In this document: in pieces, positions 28,785 to 38,765 of the stretch
Layout: each line of letters begins with the position of its first letter
How positions within the stretch are numbered: position 1 is the first letter of the stretch
Source: Caballeronia turbans
GTDB lineage: Bacteria; Pseudomonadota; Gammaproteobacteria; Burkholderiales; Burkholderiaceae
Assembly (NCBI GenBank): GCA_001544655.2
Contig: FCOD02000029.1
Location: 17,106 to 81,105 of the forward strand
DNA length: 64,000 nt
Direction: 5' to 3'
Notes under the pieces: model-generated
The model's database searches: none
Told to the model about the DNA's origin: nothing
Seen by the model: the letters and a program-made list of their open reading frames with translations, nothing else
Program-made: the position numbers and the translations under genes

Positions 28785-30272
28785 ATGAGCCTCGCCGTGC
28801 GCTTTCAGGGCATCGAAAAACAGTTCGGGCCGGTGCGCGTGCTGCACGGCGTCACCTTCGATATCGCGCCGGGGCGCATCCATGGATTGCTCGGCGAAAA
28901 CGGCGCGGGCAAATCCACGCTGATGAAGATCCTCGCGGGCTACGAGCGCGCGAACGCGGGCGAGCTGTATATCGACGAACGCGTGCGCGACTTCGCGAGT
29001 TCACGCGAGGCCGAACACGCGGGGATCGTGCTGATTCACCAGGAACTCAATCTCGCGGATCATTTGAGCATCACGCAGAACATGTTCCTCGGCCACGAGC
29101 TGAAGAAAGGCCTTTTCCTCGACGAACCGGCGATGCGCGAAGCCGCGCGTGCGCGACTGAACGACGTCGGCCTGCACAAGAATCCGGATACGAAGGTGCG
29201 CGACCTGATCGTCGCGGAGAAGCAGCTCGTCGAGATCGCGAAGGCGATGCTGCGCGACGCGCGGCTGCTCATCATGGACGAGCCGACCGCGACGCTGACG
29301 CCATCGGAGACACAGCGTCTGTTCAGCCTCATGGCGCGCCTGAAGGATGCGGGCACGACCATCGTGTATATCTCGCACAAGCTCGACGAAGTGGAGCGCG
29401 TGACCGACGAAGTGATCGTGATGCGCGACGGCCGCTTCGTCGCGCGCGCGCCGACCGAGGAGCTCACGCGCCAGCAGATGGCCAATCTGATGGTCGGCCG
29501 CGAAGTCTCCGACATGTTTCCCGACAAGCCACCGCTGACCGACGACGCGCCGGTCGCATTCGAGGTCGAAGGCGCATCGGTTCCGGGCTGGGCGAACGGC
29601 ATCGGCTTTTCGGTGCGCAAAGGCGAAGTGTTCGGCTTCGCGGGACTCGTCGGCGCGGGACGAACGGAGTTGTTCGAGGCACTCGTCGGCTTGCGGCCGT
29701 TGAGCGCGGGACACGTCGTGATCGACGGCAAGACCGTCAGCCTGACGAGCCCGCGCGAAGCGATGAAGCAGGGCCTCACGTACCTGAGCGAGGATAGAAA
29801 AGGACGCGGACTGCACGTCGACATGGCGCTCAAGGACAACCTGACGATGATGACGCTGGAGCGCTATGCGCATCCGTTCATCGACATGCACGCCGAACGC
29901 GACGCGTTGAAGAAAGCCGTGAACGATTTCGGCATTCGCACGGGGAACACGTCGATTCGCGCGCGCATGCTGTCGGGCGGCAACCAGCAGAAGCTCGCGC
30001 TCGCGAAGTTCCTGAATCCCGATCCGCGCGTGATCGTGCTCGACGAACCGACACGCGGCGTGGATGTCGGCGCCAAGCGCGACATCTATTTCCTGATTCA
30101 CCGGCTGGCCGCCGAGGGCCGCGCGGTGATCGTGATTTCATCCGAGCTGATCGAGCTGATCGGCTTGTGTCATCGCGTCGCGGTGATGCGCGCGGGCGAG
30201 CTCGTCGCGACGCTCGGCATGGATCTTTTGACCGAAGAGAGGTTGATCGCGCATGCGACCGGCACACACTGA
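28785..30272 (+). CDS. Sugar ABC transporter ATP-binding protein (RbsA-like, two NBDs)
   Basis: The 495-residue protein has two ATP-binding halves of the carbohydrate-uptake CUT2 type. The first has Walker [10 protein letters not shown], and Walker [12 protein letters not shown]; the second has a degenerate Walker A ([12 protein letters not shown]) as in RbsA, the signature LSGGNQQK and Walker [13 protein letters not shown]. The ATG at 28785 is chosen over an overlapping GTG at 28779 because AAGGAG lies at better spacing. It overlaps the permease start by 20 bp. Confidence 0.93.
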   Translation: MSLAVRFQGIEKQFGPVRVLHGVTFDIAPGRIHGLLGENGAGKSTLMKILAGYERANAGELYIDERVRDFASSREAEHAGIVLIHQELNLADHLSITQNMFLGHELKKGLFLDEPAMREAARARLNDVGLHKNPDTKVRDLIVAEKQLVEIAKAMLRDARLLIMDEPTATLTPSETQRLFSLMARLKDAGTTIVYISHKLDEVERVTDEVIVMRDGRFVARAPTEELTRQQMANLMVGREVSDMFPDKPPLTDDAPVAFEVEGASVPGWANGIGFSVRKGEVFGFAGLVGAGRTELFEALVGLRPLSAGHVVIDGKTVSLTSPREAMKQGLTYLSEDRKGRGLHVDMALKDNLTMMTLERYAHPFIDMHAERDALKKAVNDFGIRTGNTSIRARMLSGGNQQKLALAKFLNPDPRVIVLDEPTRGVDVGAKRDIYFLIHRLAAEGRAVIVISSELIELIGLCHRVAVMRAGELVATLGMDLLTEERLIAHATGTH

Positions 30273-31269
30273 AGACATCGACAGCGAGAGCCGTCTTTCC
30301 GCCGCCGCGCGCTTTCTGTTCGGCGTCGGGCCGCTGATCGGGCTGATCGCGCTGTGCGTCGGCGGCACGTTGCTCAACGGCGACTTCGCCACCCTCGACA
30401 ACGCGATGAACGTGCTCACGCGCACATCGTTCATCGGCATCATCGCGGTGGGCATGACCTTCGTGATCATCTCGGGCGGCATCGACCTGTCGGTCGGGTC
30501 GATGGCCGCGCTGATCGCGGGCAGCATGATCTACATGATGAACGCGCTCATGCAGGGCTTTCACGGGCACGCGGTGCCGCCGCTCTTGATCATCGCGCTC
30601 GGCGTCGTGCTCGCGCTCGTGCTGGGCGGGCTGTTCGGCTTCGCGCACGGCGTGCTGGTGACGAAGGGGCGCATCGAGCCGTTCATTGTCACGCTCGGCA
30701 CGCTCGGCATTTTTCGCGCGCTGCTCACATGGCTCGCGGACGGCGGCGCGCTCACGCTGGACAACTCGCTCGTCGATCTCTACGGGCCGGTCTATTACGC
30801 GAGCCTCTTCGGTGTGCCGGTGCCGATATGGATCTTCCTGATCGTCGCGGCGGGCGGCGCCGTCGTGCTCAATCGGACGGTGTATGGACGGCATGTGCAG
30901 GCGATCGGTTCGAGCGAGCAGGTCGCGCGTTATGCGGCCATTCGCGTGGATCGCGTGAAGATCGTCACCTATGTGCTGCTCGGCTTGTGCGTTGCCGTCG
31001 CGACGATTCTGTACGTGCCGCGCCTCGGCTCCGCCACGCCGACGACGGGCCTCCTCTGGGAGCTCGAAGCGATCGCGTCCGTCGTGGTCGGCGGCACTGC
31101 GCTGAAAGGCGGCGAAGGGCGCGTGATCGGCACCGTCATCGGCGCGATTCTGCTTTCGGTCATCAACAACATCCTGAACCTGACGAGCATCATCAGCGTG
31201 TATCTGAACGCGGCGGTGCAGGGCGCCGTGATCATCCTCGTAGCATTTTTGCAGCGCGGTCGTCGTTAG
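30253..31269 (+). CDS. Sugar ABC transporter permease (RbsC-like)
   Basis: The 338-residue membrane protein has the CUT2 permease pattern: about eight to ten hydrophobic segments, the conserved [18 protein letters not shown] and later [19 protein letters not shown] with the cytoplasmic coupling region, then [20 protein letters not shown]. It pairs with the RbsA-like ATPase and RbsB-like binder to import a monosaccharide or sugar-like compound. Its first 20 bp overlap the ATPase gene. Confidence 0.92.
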   Translation: MRPAHTEDIDSESRLSAAARFLFGVGPLIGLIALCVGGTLLNGDFATLDNAMNVLTRTSFIGIIAVGMTFVIISGGIDLSVGSMAALIAGSMIYMMNALMQGFHGHAVPPLLIIALGVVLALVLGGLFGFAHGVLVTKGRIEPFIVTLGTLGIFRALLTWLADGGALTLDNSLVDLYGPVYYASLFGVPVPIWIFLIVAAGGAVVLNRTVYGRHVQAIGSSEQVARYAAIRVDRVKIVTYVLLGLCVAVATILYVPRLGSATPTTGLLWELEAIASVVVGGTALKGGEGRVIGTVIGAILLSVINNILNLTSIISVYLNAAVQGAVIILVAFLQRGRR

Positions 31270-31301
31270 CCGGAATATCCACAAGACAAGGAGACTTCGT
31301 C

Positions 31302-32267
31302 ATGAAGAACATGCTTCGCGCGCTCGGCGCGCTCACGCTTGCGGCGAGTGCGTTCGCCGCCTCATTGCCGTGCGCTCACGCCGCCGACAAGGTCGTGCTC
31401 GGTGTCGCCATTCCGACCGCGGATCACGGCTTCACGGGCGGCATCGTGTGGTGGGCCAACGAAGCGAAGAAGGAGCTGGAAAAGGCGCACCCGGACCTGA
31501 AGGTCATCGTGAAGACCGCCGGCACCGCGCCCGAGCAGGCGAACCAGTTGCAGGACCTCGTGACCGTCAACAAGATCAATGCGCTCGTGATTTTCCCGCA
31601 GGAATCGGCTTCGCTCACGCAACCTGTCGCGCAGGTGAAGAAGAAGGGCGTCTATGTGACGGTGGTCGATCGCGGTCTCACCGACCCCAGCGCGCAGGAT
31701 GCCTATGTCGCCGGCGACAACACCGCATTCGGCAAGATTCCCGCGGAATACATCGCGAAGACGCTGAACGGCAAGGGCGACATCGTCGCGCTGCGCGGCA
31801 TTCCGACGACCCTCGACAACGAGCGCTGGACCGCGTTCGAAGGTGTGATCAAGCAGCATCCGGACATGAAGATTCTCGACGCCAAGTACGCGAACTGGAA
31901 CCGCGACGATGCCTTCAAGGTGATGCAGGACTATCTCACGCGCTTCAAGCACATCGACGCCGTCTGGGCCGCCGACGACGACATGATGGTCGGCGTGCTG
32001 AAGGCGATCGATCAGGCGAAGCGCACGGACGTCAAGATCGTTTTCGGCGGCGCCGGATCGAAGGAAGCCGTGAAGCGCATCATGGACGGCGACAAGCGCG
32101 TGCAGGCCGACGTGTCGTACTCGCCGAAGTTCATCTATGACGCGATCAAGCTGACCGCCGAGGCGCGCCTCAAGGGCGACAAGCTGCCGCCGACGACCAT
32201 CATCCCGTCGGTGCTCATCACGAAGGACAACGCCAAGCAGTTCTATTTCCCGAACTCGCCGTTCTGA
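31302..32267 (+). CDS. Sugar ABC transporter substrate-binding protein (RbsB-like)
   Basis: The 321-residue protein has a signal peptide cut near CAHA-ADK and a type-I periplasmic fold for sugars: [52 protein letters not shown], and [19 protein letters not shown]. The start at 31302 follows AAGGAG closely. It belongs to the operon led by the LacI-type gene. A small hairpin follows it, as is common after binding-protein genes, which are made in excess. Confidence 0.92.
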   Translation: MKNMLRALGALTLAASAFAASLPCAHAADKVVLGVAIPTADHGFTGGIVWWANEAKKELEKAHPDLKVIVKTAGTAPEQANQLQDLVTVNKINALVIFPQESASLTQPVAQVKKKGVYVTVVDRGLTDPSAQDAYVAGDNTAFGKIPAEYIAKTLNGKGDIVALRGIPTTLDNERWTAFEGVIKQHPDMKILDAKYANWNRDDAFKVMQDYLTRFKHIDAVWAADDDMMVGVLKAIDQAKRTDVKIVFGGAGSKEAVKRIMDGDKRVQADVSYSPKFIYDAIKLTAEARLKGDKLPPTTIIPSVLITKDNAKQFYFPNSPF

Positions 32268-32272
32268 TGTGC

Positions 32273-32298
32273 GAAGGCCGTTCACCCGGCCTTCTTTC
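32273..32298 (+). terminator. Intra-operonic hairpin after the sugar-binding protein gene
   Basis: The 8-bp stem GAAGGCCG / CGGCCTTC (32273-32280, 32287-32294) is followed by TTTC. It lies between binding protein and isomerase genes and probably acts as a partial terminator or 3' stabiliser, lowering downstream expression. Confidence 0.6.
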
Positions 32299-32313
32299 TC
32301 CTAGAGGCGAAAG

Positions 32314-33387
32314 ATGAAGACCATCAAAGGGCCGGCGATATTTCTCGCGCAGTTCATGGGCGAAGAGCCGCCGTTCGATACGTTGGAGAACCTCGCGTCG
32401 TGGGCGGCTTCGCTCGGTTATCAAGGCATCCAGGTGCCCGCCGATCCGCGCCTGATCGATCTGGAAAAAGCCGCCTCGAGCGATGCCTATTGCGACGACA
32501 TCCGCCGCACGGTGGACGATGCGGGCGTGGCGATCACCGAATTGTCCACGCATCTGCAAGGCCAGTTGGTCGCGGTGCATCCGGCGTACGACACGCTGTT
32601 CGACGGGTTCGCCGCACCGCACGTGCGGGGCAATCCGGCGGCGCGCACGCAATGGGCGATATCGCAATTGAAGCTCGCGGCGGCGGCGTCGAAGCGTCTT
32701 GGCCTGAGCGCGCACGTGACGTTTTCGGGCGCGCTCGCGTGGCCCTATGTCTATCCGTGGCCGCAGCGTCCGGCGGGTCTCGTCGAAGCCGCGTTCGAGG
32801 AACTCGCGAAACGGTGGCGCCCGATTCTCGACGAGTTCGATCGCGCGGGCATCGACGTGTGCTACGAACTGCATCCGGGCGAGGACTTGCACGACGGCGT
32901 CACGTTCGAGCGCTTTCTCGCGGCGGTGGACGATCATCCGCGCGCCAACATCCTGTTCGATCCGAGTCACTTCGTGCTGCAGCAACTCGATTACCTCGCG
33001 TTCATCGACATCTATCACGCGCGCATCAAGGCATTTCATGTGAAGGACGCGGAGTTCCGGCCGAATGGAAAGCAGGGCGTGTACGGTGGCTATTCGGGAT
33101 GGACCGATCGCGCGGGACGTTTCCGTTCGCTGGGCGATGGCCAGATCGACTTCAAGGCAATCTTCTCGAAGATGGCGCAATACGATTTTCCCGGCTGGGC
33201 CGTGCTCGAGTGGGAATGCGCGTTGAAGCATCCGGAAGACGGCGCGCGCGAGGGCGCCGTGTTCATTCGAGATCACATCATCCGCGTGGCCGAGCGTGCA
33301 TTCGATGACTTCGCGGGCAGCGGCGCGAGCCGCGAGCAGATGCGCGGTGTGCTCGGGATCGGAGACCAGGCGGGAGAGACGCGATGA
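32314..33387 (+). CDS. Sugar phosphate isomerase/epimerase (xylose-isomerase-like TIM barrel)
   Basis: The 357-residue protein is an AP-endonuclease-2/xylose-isomerase-like TIM barrel. Putative metal ligands occur in CYELHPGEDLHD, FDPSHF and KAFHVKDAEF, and late in VLEWECAL. Family members epimerise or isomerise sugars and keto-sugars. In E. coli the YcjR/YcjS pair combines such a barrel with a Gfo/Idh/MocA dehydrogenase for 3-keto-glucosides, and the same pairing occurs here. The true substrate is unknown. Its stop overlaps the start of the dehydrogenase by 4 bp. Confidence 0.82.
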   Translation: MKTIKGPAIFLAQFMGEEPPFDTLENLASWAASLGYQGIQVPADPRLIDLEKAASSDAYCDDIRRTVDDAGVAITELSTHLQGQLVAVHPAYDTLFDGFAAPHVRGNPAARTQWAISQLKLAAAASKRLGLSAHVTFSGALAWPYVYPWPQRPAGLVEAAFEELAKRWRPILDEFDRAGIDVCYELHPGEDLHDGVTFERFLAAVDDHPRANILFDPSHFVLQQLDYLAFIDIYHARIKAFHVKDAEFRPNGKQGVYGGYSGWTDRAGRFRSLGDGQIDFKAIFSKMAQYDFPGWAVLEWECALKHPEDGAREGAVFIRDHIIRVAERAFDDFAGSGASREQMRGVLGIGDQAGETR

Positions 33388-34505
33388 ACCGCGTGCGGCT
33401 GGGCATGGTCGGCGGCGGCGAGGGCGCGTTCATCGGCGCGGTGCATCGCATCGCGGCGCGGCTCGATGATCGCTATGAACTCGTCGCGGGCGCGTTGTCG
33501 TCGGATGCGCGGCGTGCGGCGTCGAGTGCGGCGGCGATCGGGCTTGCGCGCAGTTACGACGATTATCGCGAGATGGCGCGCGTCGAGGCGGGGCGCTCGG
33601 ACGGCATCGAGGCGGTGGCGATCGTCACGCCGAATCATCTGCATGCGCCGATCGCGACGGCGTTTCTCGAAGCGGGCATTCACGTGATTTGCGACAAGCC
33701 GCTCGCAGTATCGCTCGATGAAGGCGAGGCGCTCGCGAAACTCGCGCGCGAGAAGGATCGCGTGTTCGCGGTGACTTATACCTATACGGGCTATCCGCTG
33801 GTGCGTCATGCGCGCGGAATGGTTCGACGCGGCCTGCTCGGCGATATTCGCGTCGTGCAGGTGGAGTATGCGCAGGACTGGCTTTCGCTGCCCGTCGAGA
33901 CGCAGGCGAACCGCCAGGCGGTGTGGCGCACCGATCCTGCGCTGGCGGGTCCGGCGGGTTGTCTCGGCGATATCGGCACGCACGCGTATCAGCTCGCGGA
34001 CTACGTGACGGGCATGCGGCCGGCGGAGTTGTCGGCGGAGGTGACGACATTCGTGCCGAATCGCCGTGTGGACGATCACGTGCAGGCGATGTTCCGATAT
34101 ACCGGCGGCGCACGCGGAATGTTGTGGGCGAGCCAGATTGCGGCGGGCGAGGAGAACGCGCTGCGTTTGCGTGTGTATGGGACGAAGGCGGGCATCGCAT
34201 TCGATCAGCAGAAGCCGAATGAGTTGTGGTTCACGACTATCGGCGGCGCGTCGGAACGGATCACGCGTGGCCGCGTGCAAAGCCCCGAAGCGCAGCATGC
34301 GACGCGCGTGCCGGCGGGGCATCCCGAAGGGTATCTGGAAGCGTTCGCGCAGCTTTATACGGATGCGGCGGCGTGCATCGCGAGCGGAACTACGCAAGGG
34401 GATGACTGGCTTACGACGGTCGAGGACGGCGTCGCGGGATTGAGGTTCGTGGATGCGGTGTTGAGAAGCAGCGAGAGGAATGCTGAATGGGTGACGCTTG
34501 CTTGA
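33384..34505 (+). CDS. Gfo/Idh/MocA-family oxidoreductase
   Basis: The 373-residue protein starts with a Rossmann motif (LGMVGGGEGAFIGAVH), continues with AIVTPNHLHAPIA, the signature VICDKPLAVSLDE (the lysine of EKP/DKP is catalytic) and a C-terminal alpha/beta domain with CLGDIGTHAYQLADYVTG. It oxidises or reduces a hydroxyl of a sugar or polyol with NAD(P). It overlaps the upstream isomerase by 4 bp and ends the LacI-led operon. Confidence 0.88.
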   Translation: MNRVRLGMVGGGEGAFIGAVHRIAARLDDRYELVAGALSSDARRAASSAAAIGLARSYDDYREMARVEAGRSDGIEAVAIVTPNHLHAPIATAFLEAGIHVICDKPLAVSLDEGEALAKLAREKDRVFAVTYTYTGYPLVRHARGMVRRGLLGDIRVVQVEYAQDWLSLPVETQANRQAVWRTDPALAGPAGCLGDIGTHAYQLADYVTGMRPAELSAEVTTFVPNRRVDDHVQAMFRYTGGARGMLWASQIAAGEENALRLRVYGTKAGIAFDQQKPNELWFTTIGGASERITRGRVQSPEAQHATRVPAGHPEGYLEAFAQLYTDAAACIASGTTQGDDWLTTVEDGVAGLRFVDAVLRSSERNAEWVTLA

Positions 34506-34515
34506 TTCGGATGCT

Positions 34516-34875
34516 TTAGTCGATCACCCATTTTCCCCGAATCATCGCTTCCTCCAGCATGCCGAGTGTGAGCTGCCATCCGCCGAGCGTTTCTCGAGCC
34601 TCGAGGCTGAAGGGGGACTTGAGTACTGTTCAGAAAAACGCCGGCTTGCTCAACTGAATGAAGGGGTAATAGTGGCCAAGCTGGAATTCGCTCATGTCGA
34701 CGTCGAATTTCGTTCCCCACTCGCTGAGCAACGCTGAAATCTCCGGTGGATTCAAGTCGAGGTCGTGATACAGATCGGTCTCGGGCGCGAGGCTGTTCTG
34801 TCCCAGGAACGGTTTGCCCAGCTTGGCTTCTATGAAGTCGACGAGCCGCTCCCACGCTTCCGGTCGAGCAATCAT
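34516..34875 (-). pseudogene. DUF1493-family gene interrupted by an in-frame TGA
   Basis: The frame opens at 34875 with MIARPEAWERLVDFIEAKLG and continues LYHDLDLNPPEISALLSEWG, the acyl-carrier-like DUF1493 pattern, then stops after 81 codons at a TGA (34630-34632). In the same frame, coding-like sequence continues (KSPFSLEARETLGG, then WQLTLGMLEEAMIRGKWVID) to a TAA at 34516-34518. The continuation matches the normal DUF1493 ending, and the total of about 118 residues fits the family. A tryptophan-to-stop change is the simplest reading. Its upstream partner (STM2901 family) is frameshifted too, so the unit appears dead. Confidence 0.72.
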
Positions 34876-35259
34876 TTACAGCCGATCCTCGGGTTTCACG
34901 ATACCGTTGTAAGACTGAACCGATCGAAACAGAATGGTCGATACATCGGTGGCGAGAAGCACCCAGCCGACGCCCGGAATCGCCCTTGCAACGAAGGCTC
35001 CCAGATTGCGAGTGAACTTGACGCGCAAAAGGATGTCACCGTCGGCAAAATTCTGTACTTGATGTCGAAGGGCAGCATCGTTCTGGAGACGATCGACGCA
35101 ACTGACCCAGCAGGGTCATCGCGATGCTCGACAGATCGTCTATGCCGGTCTCTCTGTAAATCTCATCGATTGTGATAAGAAAAACAGCTCGGCGGGCTCT
35201 AAATCCGTATGCATGCCGTATTGGTAGCGCTGGCCCATGTTCGTCCGTGAATCATTCAT
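34876..35259 (-). pseudogene. STM2901-family gene with three frameshifts
   Basis: Read on the minus strand, homology-like segments run in order through three frames: MNDSRTNMGQRYQYG..AELFFL, then LITIDEIYRETGIDDLSS, then SRTMLPFDIKYRILPTV, then LLRVKFTRNLGAFVARAIP and GVGWVLLATDVSTILFRSV..EDRL. Each change is a shift of -1, so the last frame equals the first. The final segment is typical of STM2901-family proteins, which are often encoded beside DUF1493. The stop codon touches the DUF1493 start. Function of the family is unknown. I recall the family pattern from memory; a profile search would settle it. Confidence 0.6.
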
Positions 35260-35289
35260 AAGTCGGACGATATTAATTTGGTACATCCG

Positions 35290-35320
35290 AAAAAACGCGA
35301 CTCCCGCAAGAGCCGCGTTT
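35290..35320 (-). terminator. Rho-independent terminator of gnd
   Basis: On the minus strand an 11-bp stem with one mismatch (35310-35320 with 35293-35303), loop of six, is followed by TTTTTT at 35295-35290. It lies about 30 bp after the gnd stop. Confidence 0.75.
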
Positions 35321-35349
35321 CTCAACTCAGAGCCGCAATCGTTACGGAA

Positions 35350-36756
35350 TCACGCCCAATTCGCGTGAAAACTTCCCGCCTTGTCCACGCGTTCGAACGT
35401 ATGCGCACCGAAGAAATCGCGCTGCGCCTGCACGAGATTCGCGGGCAGCCGCTCGGAGCGATACGCATCGAAATAGGCGATCGCCGATGAAAACGCGGGC
35501 ACCGGAATGCCCGCCTTCACCGCCGCGACGACCACATCGCGCAATGCGTCCTGATACTTCGCGGCGATATCGCTGAAATACGGATCGAGCAGAAGGTTTG
35601 CGAGTTGCGGATTCTTCTCATACGCGTCGGTGATCTTCTGCAGGAAGCGCGCGCGGATGATGCAGCCCGCGCGGAAGATCTTCGCGATCTCGCCGTAATG
35701 CAGGTCCCATTTGTACTCTTCCGATGCGGCACGCAACTGCGCAAACCCTTGCGCATACGAAACGATCTTCGACAGATACAACGCGCGCCGCACCGACTCG
35801 ACGAACGCCGCGCGATCGCCATCGAACTTCGGCGACGGGCCGCTCAAAACCTTGCTCGCCGCCACGCGCTGATCCTTCAGCGAAGACAGCACGCGCGCGA
35901 ACACCGCTTCGGTGATCAACGGCAGCGGTGCGCCGAGATCGAGCGCATTCTGGCTCGTCCACTTGCCCGTGCCTTTTTGCGCGGCGCGATCGAGAATCAC
36001 ATCGACGAGATCCTTGCCGGTTTCCTCGTCCTTCTTCGAGAAGATCTTCGACGTGATCTCGATCAGGTAGCTGTCCAGCTCGCCCTGATTCCACTCGACG
36101 TAGACCTTGCCCAGTTCTTCGTTCGACAGACCGGCGACACGTTTGAGCACGTCATAGCTCTCGGCGATCAGTTGCATGTCGCCGTACTCGATGCCGTTGT
36201 GCACCATCTTCACGAAATGGCCCGCGCCGTCCGGACCCATGTAGGCGACACACGGCTCGCCGTCCGGCGCCTTCGCCGCGATCTCGGTGAGGATCGGTGC
36301 GACGAGTTCGTAGGCTTCTTTCTGTCCGCCCGGCATGATCGACGGGCCTTTCAGCGCGCCTTCCTCGCCGCCCGACACACCCGTGCCGATGAAATGCAGG
36401 CCCGACTTCGCGAGATCCTGATTGCGGCGGATGGTGTCGGTGAAATGCGTGTTGCCGCCGTCGATGAGAATGTCGCCCTTCTCGAGCAGCGGACGCAGCG
36501 AAGCGATGGTCTCGTCGGTGCCGGCACCCGCCTTCACCATCATCAGGATGCGGCGCGGCTTTTCGAGCGACTCGACGAACTCTTCGAGCGTGTAGGTCGG
36601 CACGAGCTTCTTGTCGGGATGTTCGGCAATCAGTTCGTCGGTTTTGGCGCGGCTGCGGTTGTAGACCGAAACGGCGTGACCGCGGCTCTCGATGTTCAAG
36701 GCCAGATTGCGGCCCATGACGGCGAGGCCCACCACGCCGATAGCTTGTTTGCTCAT
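35350..36756 (-). CDS. gnd: 6-phosphogluconate dehydrogenase, NADP-dependent, decarboxylating
   Basis: The 468-residue enzyme is full length for the long (E. coli-type) form. It has the Rossmann motif [17 protein letters not shown], the arginine of [11 protein letters not shown] that favours NADP phosphate, [11 protein letters not shown], the substrate motif [12 protein letters not shown], the catalytic lysine region [15 protein letters not shown], and the C-terminal [11 protein letters not shown]. It converts 6-phosphogluconate to ribulose 5-phosphate and CO2. The ATG at 36756 begins [10 protein letters not shown]; the open frame upstream is not homologous. It is monocistronic with its own terminator. 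Confidence 0.95.
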   Translation of the reverse strand: MSKQAIGVVGLAVMGRNLALNIESRGHAVSVYNRSRAKTDELIAEHPDKKLVPTYTLEEFVESLEKPRRILMMVKAGAGTDETIASLRPLLEKGDILIDGGNTHFTDTIRRNQDLAKSGLHFIGTGVSGGEEGALKGPSIMPGGQKEAYELVAPILTEIAAKAPDGEPCVAYMGPDGAGHFVKMVHNGIEYGDMQLIAESYDVLKRVAGLSNEELGKVYVEWNQGELDSYLIEITSKIFSKKDEETGKDLVDVILDRAAQKGTGKWTSQNALDLGAPLPLITEAVFARVLSSLKDQRVAASKVLSGPSPKFDGDRAAFVESVRRALYLSKIVSYAQGFAQLRAASEEYKWDLHYGEIAKIFRAGCIIRARFLQKITDAYEKNPQLANLLLDPYFSDIAAKYQDALRDVVVAAVKAGIPVPAFSSAIAYFDAYRSERLPANLVQAQRDFFGAHTFERVDKAGSFHANWA

Positions 36757-36995
36757 GCTTGATCTCCGGATAACCGAAGCGGACGCGGCTCGTGGCGCGG
36801 CTTCGGGATGAAAACGTGTCGATGGGAGCGGCGCTCGCGTGAGAGGTCGTCTCAGTCTTGATCGGCGGCTCGACGGGCGGTGCGGCGATCCGATCATCTT
36901 GCGCGAGCGCAGACCGCCCCGAATTTACCACTTCGAGCCGCATCCGGCAGGCCGCGCGCCGGACGATCGAGCGCGTTGCGTCACGCAGTCTTAGA

Positions 36996-37379
36996 ATGAA
37001 CGCCCGCAACGAGCACGCCGCGAAGGCCACCCGAGACATGCCGCCATCCCGGCGCGCGCGCAGCCATCATTACTCCGTCTATGTGATCGAACTGTCCGGC
37101 ACGGTCTGGAACGAAGCGCGCTTTCGCCGCGCGAATCCGGACTACGTGACCGGCATGCCGTTCGTGTATGTGGGCATGACGGGCATCGATCCCGACGTGC
37201 GCTTCGACAAGCACAAGGCGGGCATCCAGTCGAACCGCTTCGTACGCGAGTTCGGGCTGCGGCTTCTGCCGCATCTGTACGACATGTACAACCCGATGCC
37301 CTACGACGGCGCGCGCGACATGGAAGTGGAACTGGCGATAGGTTTGCGGGAAGCGGGTTATGGCGTGTGGCAGGCGTAA
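36996..37379 (+). CDS. Small GIY-YIG-like protein
   Basis: The 127-residue protein has YSVYVIEL followed, after an unusually long insertion of about 24 residues, by PFVYVGMTGIDPDVRFDKHKAG. This resembles the GIY...YIG signature and the following arginine helix of GIY-YIG nucleases, but spacing is atypical and a catalytic glutamate is not obvious. It may be an inactive or divergent relative. The start could also be the ATG at 37038. It diverges from gnd and is 30 bp upstream of a reductase gene. Confidence 0.55.
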   Translation: MNARNEHAAKATRDMPPSRRARSHHYSVYVIELSGTVWNEARFRRANPDYVTGMPFVYVGMTGIDPDVRFDKHKAGIQSNRFVREFGLRLLPHLYDMYNPMPYDGARDMEVELAIGLREAGYGVWQA

Positions 37380-37409
37380 AGCGGTGCATCAAACCATGAG
37401 GAGCGATAC

Positions 37410-38345
37410 ATGCGGATTCTGATAGTGGGCGCGGGGGCCATCGGCGGATATTTCGGCGCGCGGCTGCTCGATGCGGGCAGGGACGTGACCTTCCTCGTGC
37501 GCGAGCGGCGCGCCGAGCGGCTGCGGCAATGCGGCCTGAAAGTGAAGAGCCCGGAGGGCGATCTCGCGTTCGCCTGTCCGCCGATGGTGCTCGCAAAGGA
37601 CATCGACCGGCCTTACGACCTCGTGTTGCTGAGCTGCAAGGCTTACGACCTGCGAGGCGCGATCGATTCCTTCGCGCCCGCGGTCGGCCCCGGCACCGCG
37701 ATCCTGCCGCTTTTGAACGGCATGGGCCATCTCGATGCGCTCGATGCCCGCTTCGATCCGGCGAACGTGCTCGGCGGCCAATGCGTGATCGCCGCGACGC
37801 TTGACGCCGAGGGCGAGATCCTGCACCTGAACAAGATGCATTCGATGACCATCGGCGAACGCGCCGGCGGCCGCACAACGCGCATCGACGCGATCGCTGC
37901 ACAACTCGGCGGCGCGGGCTTCGATCTGGACGTAAGCGGAAACATCCTGCAATCGATGTGGGACAAGTGGGTGTTCCTCGCGACGCTCGCGACGGGAACG
38001 TGCCTGATGCGCGCACCCATCGGCGATATTCTCGCGGCACCGGGCGGCGAAGCGCTGCTGTTCCAGCTCTTCGACGAATGCCGCGGCATCGCCGCCGACA
38101 ACACGCACGCGCCGGGCGAGGCGGTCGTCGCGCGCGCCCGTGCGTTCTTCGCGGAACGCGGCTCGCTGATGACCGCGTCGATGCTGCGCGATCTGGAGAA
38201 CGGCGCGCCGATCGAGGCGGATCACATCGTCGGGGATCTGCTGGCACGGCGGCGCACCGCTTTCAGCGGTGTGTCGGCGCTCGCGGTGGCTTATGCGCAT
38301 CTGAAGGCCTACGAGGCACGGCGCGCTCGCATGTCCCGCGCCTGA
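37410..38345 (+). CDS. 2-dehydropantoate 2-reductase family protein
   Basis: The 311-residue protein has the N-terminal NADP motif ILIVGAGAIGGYFGARL, then the family lysine in LLSCKAYDLRGAID, LLNGMGHLDAL, and the C-terminal ApbA/PanE domain with SMWDKWVFLATLATGTC and the serine/glutamate region GSLMTASMLRDLENGAPIEADHIVG. These are the substrate-binding signatures of ketopantoate reductases. Burkholderiaceae carry several paralogues, so it need not be the pantothenate-pathway enzyme. Confidence 0.87.
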   Translation: MRILIVGAGAIGGYFGARLLDAGRDVTFLVRERRAERLRQCGLKVKSPEGDLAFACPPMVLAKDIDRPYDLVLLSCKAYDLRGAIDSFAPAVGPGTAILPLLNGMGHLDALDARFDPANVLGGQCVIAATLDAEGEILHLNKMHSMTIGERAGGRTTRIDAIAAQLGGAGFDLDVSGNILQSMWDKWVFLATLATGTCLMRAPIGDILAAPGGEALLFQLFDECRGIAADNTHAPGEAVVARARAFFAERGSLMTASMLRDLENGAPIEADHIVGDLLARRRTAFSGVSALAVAYAHLKAYEARRARMSRA

Positions 38346-38765
38346 GCATTACCTGCCACGATTCACGCGCCGCCGAAATGGCGGCGTTGGATTTTTATGT
38401 CAGTGACATCTCAAAAAATGACAATTACTAAATTGACTGACATAATTTTCGCTACTAGATTTTGCCTGCGACAAGTCGCGAATATCGGCGCTGATTAATC
38501 GTTTTCCTGACCGCATTAGTAATATTAAATAGCTTGTTTATGGCCACGCAACGCCTTTTGGCGATGCGCGCGGACTTTGTTCGCCGTTGAATTTTTACTG
38601 GTTGACGCGAATTTGTACGAAAACATGATTAAGAATTTACATACCAAGCGTGATATATGTCAATCAGCGTAAAACTGAGAAGAGCCTTTCAACGAACGAT
38701 AATCGCCTTGTTCGCATAAACATCCATTTCCCTGAATGGCCAATTACATGTCAGGAGACGTTTAA
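38346..38765. promoter_or_regulatory. AT-rich intergenic region before the repeated-domain genes
   Basis: This 420-bp stretch is visibly richer in A and T than its surroundings. A perfect 9-bp inverted repeat TTATGTCAG / CTGACATAA lies at 38395-38403 and 38437-38445. A weak promoter (TTGACG at 38602, CATGAT at 38624, 16-bp spacer) could serve the gene at 38766, whose ribosome site CAGGAG is clear. No open frame of note. Confidence 0.45.

Noticed and set aside
38467-38480. Small dyad GCGAC-AA-GTCGC in the AT-rich region
   Set aside because: Too short and too common in GC-rich genomes to call an operator on its own.
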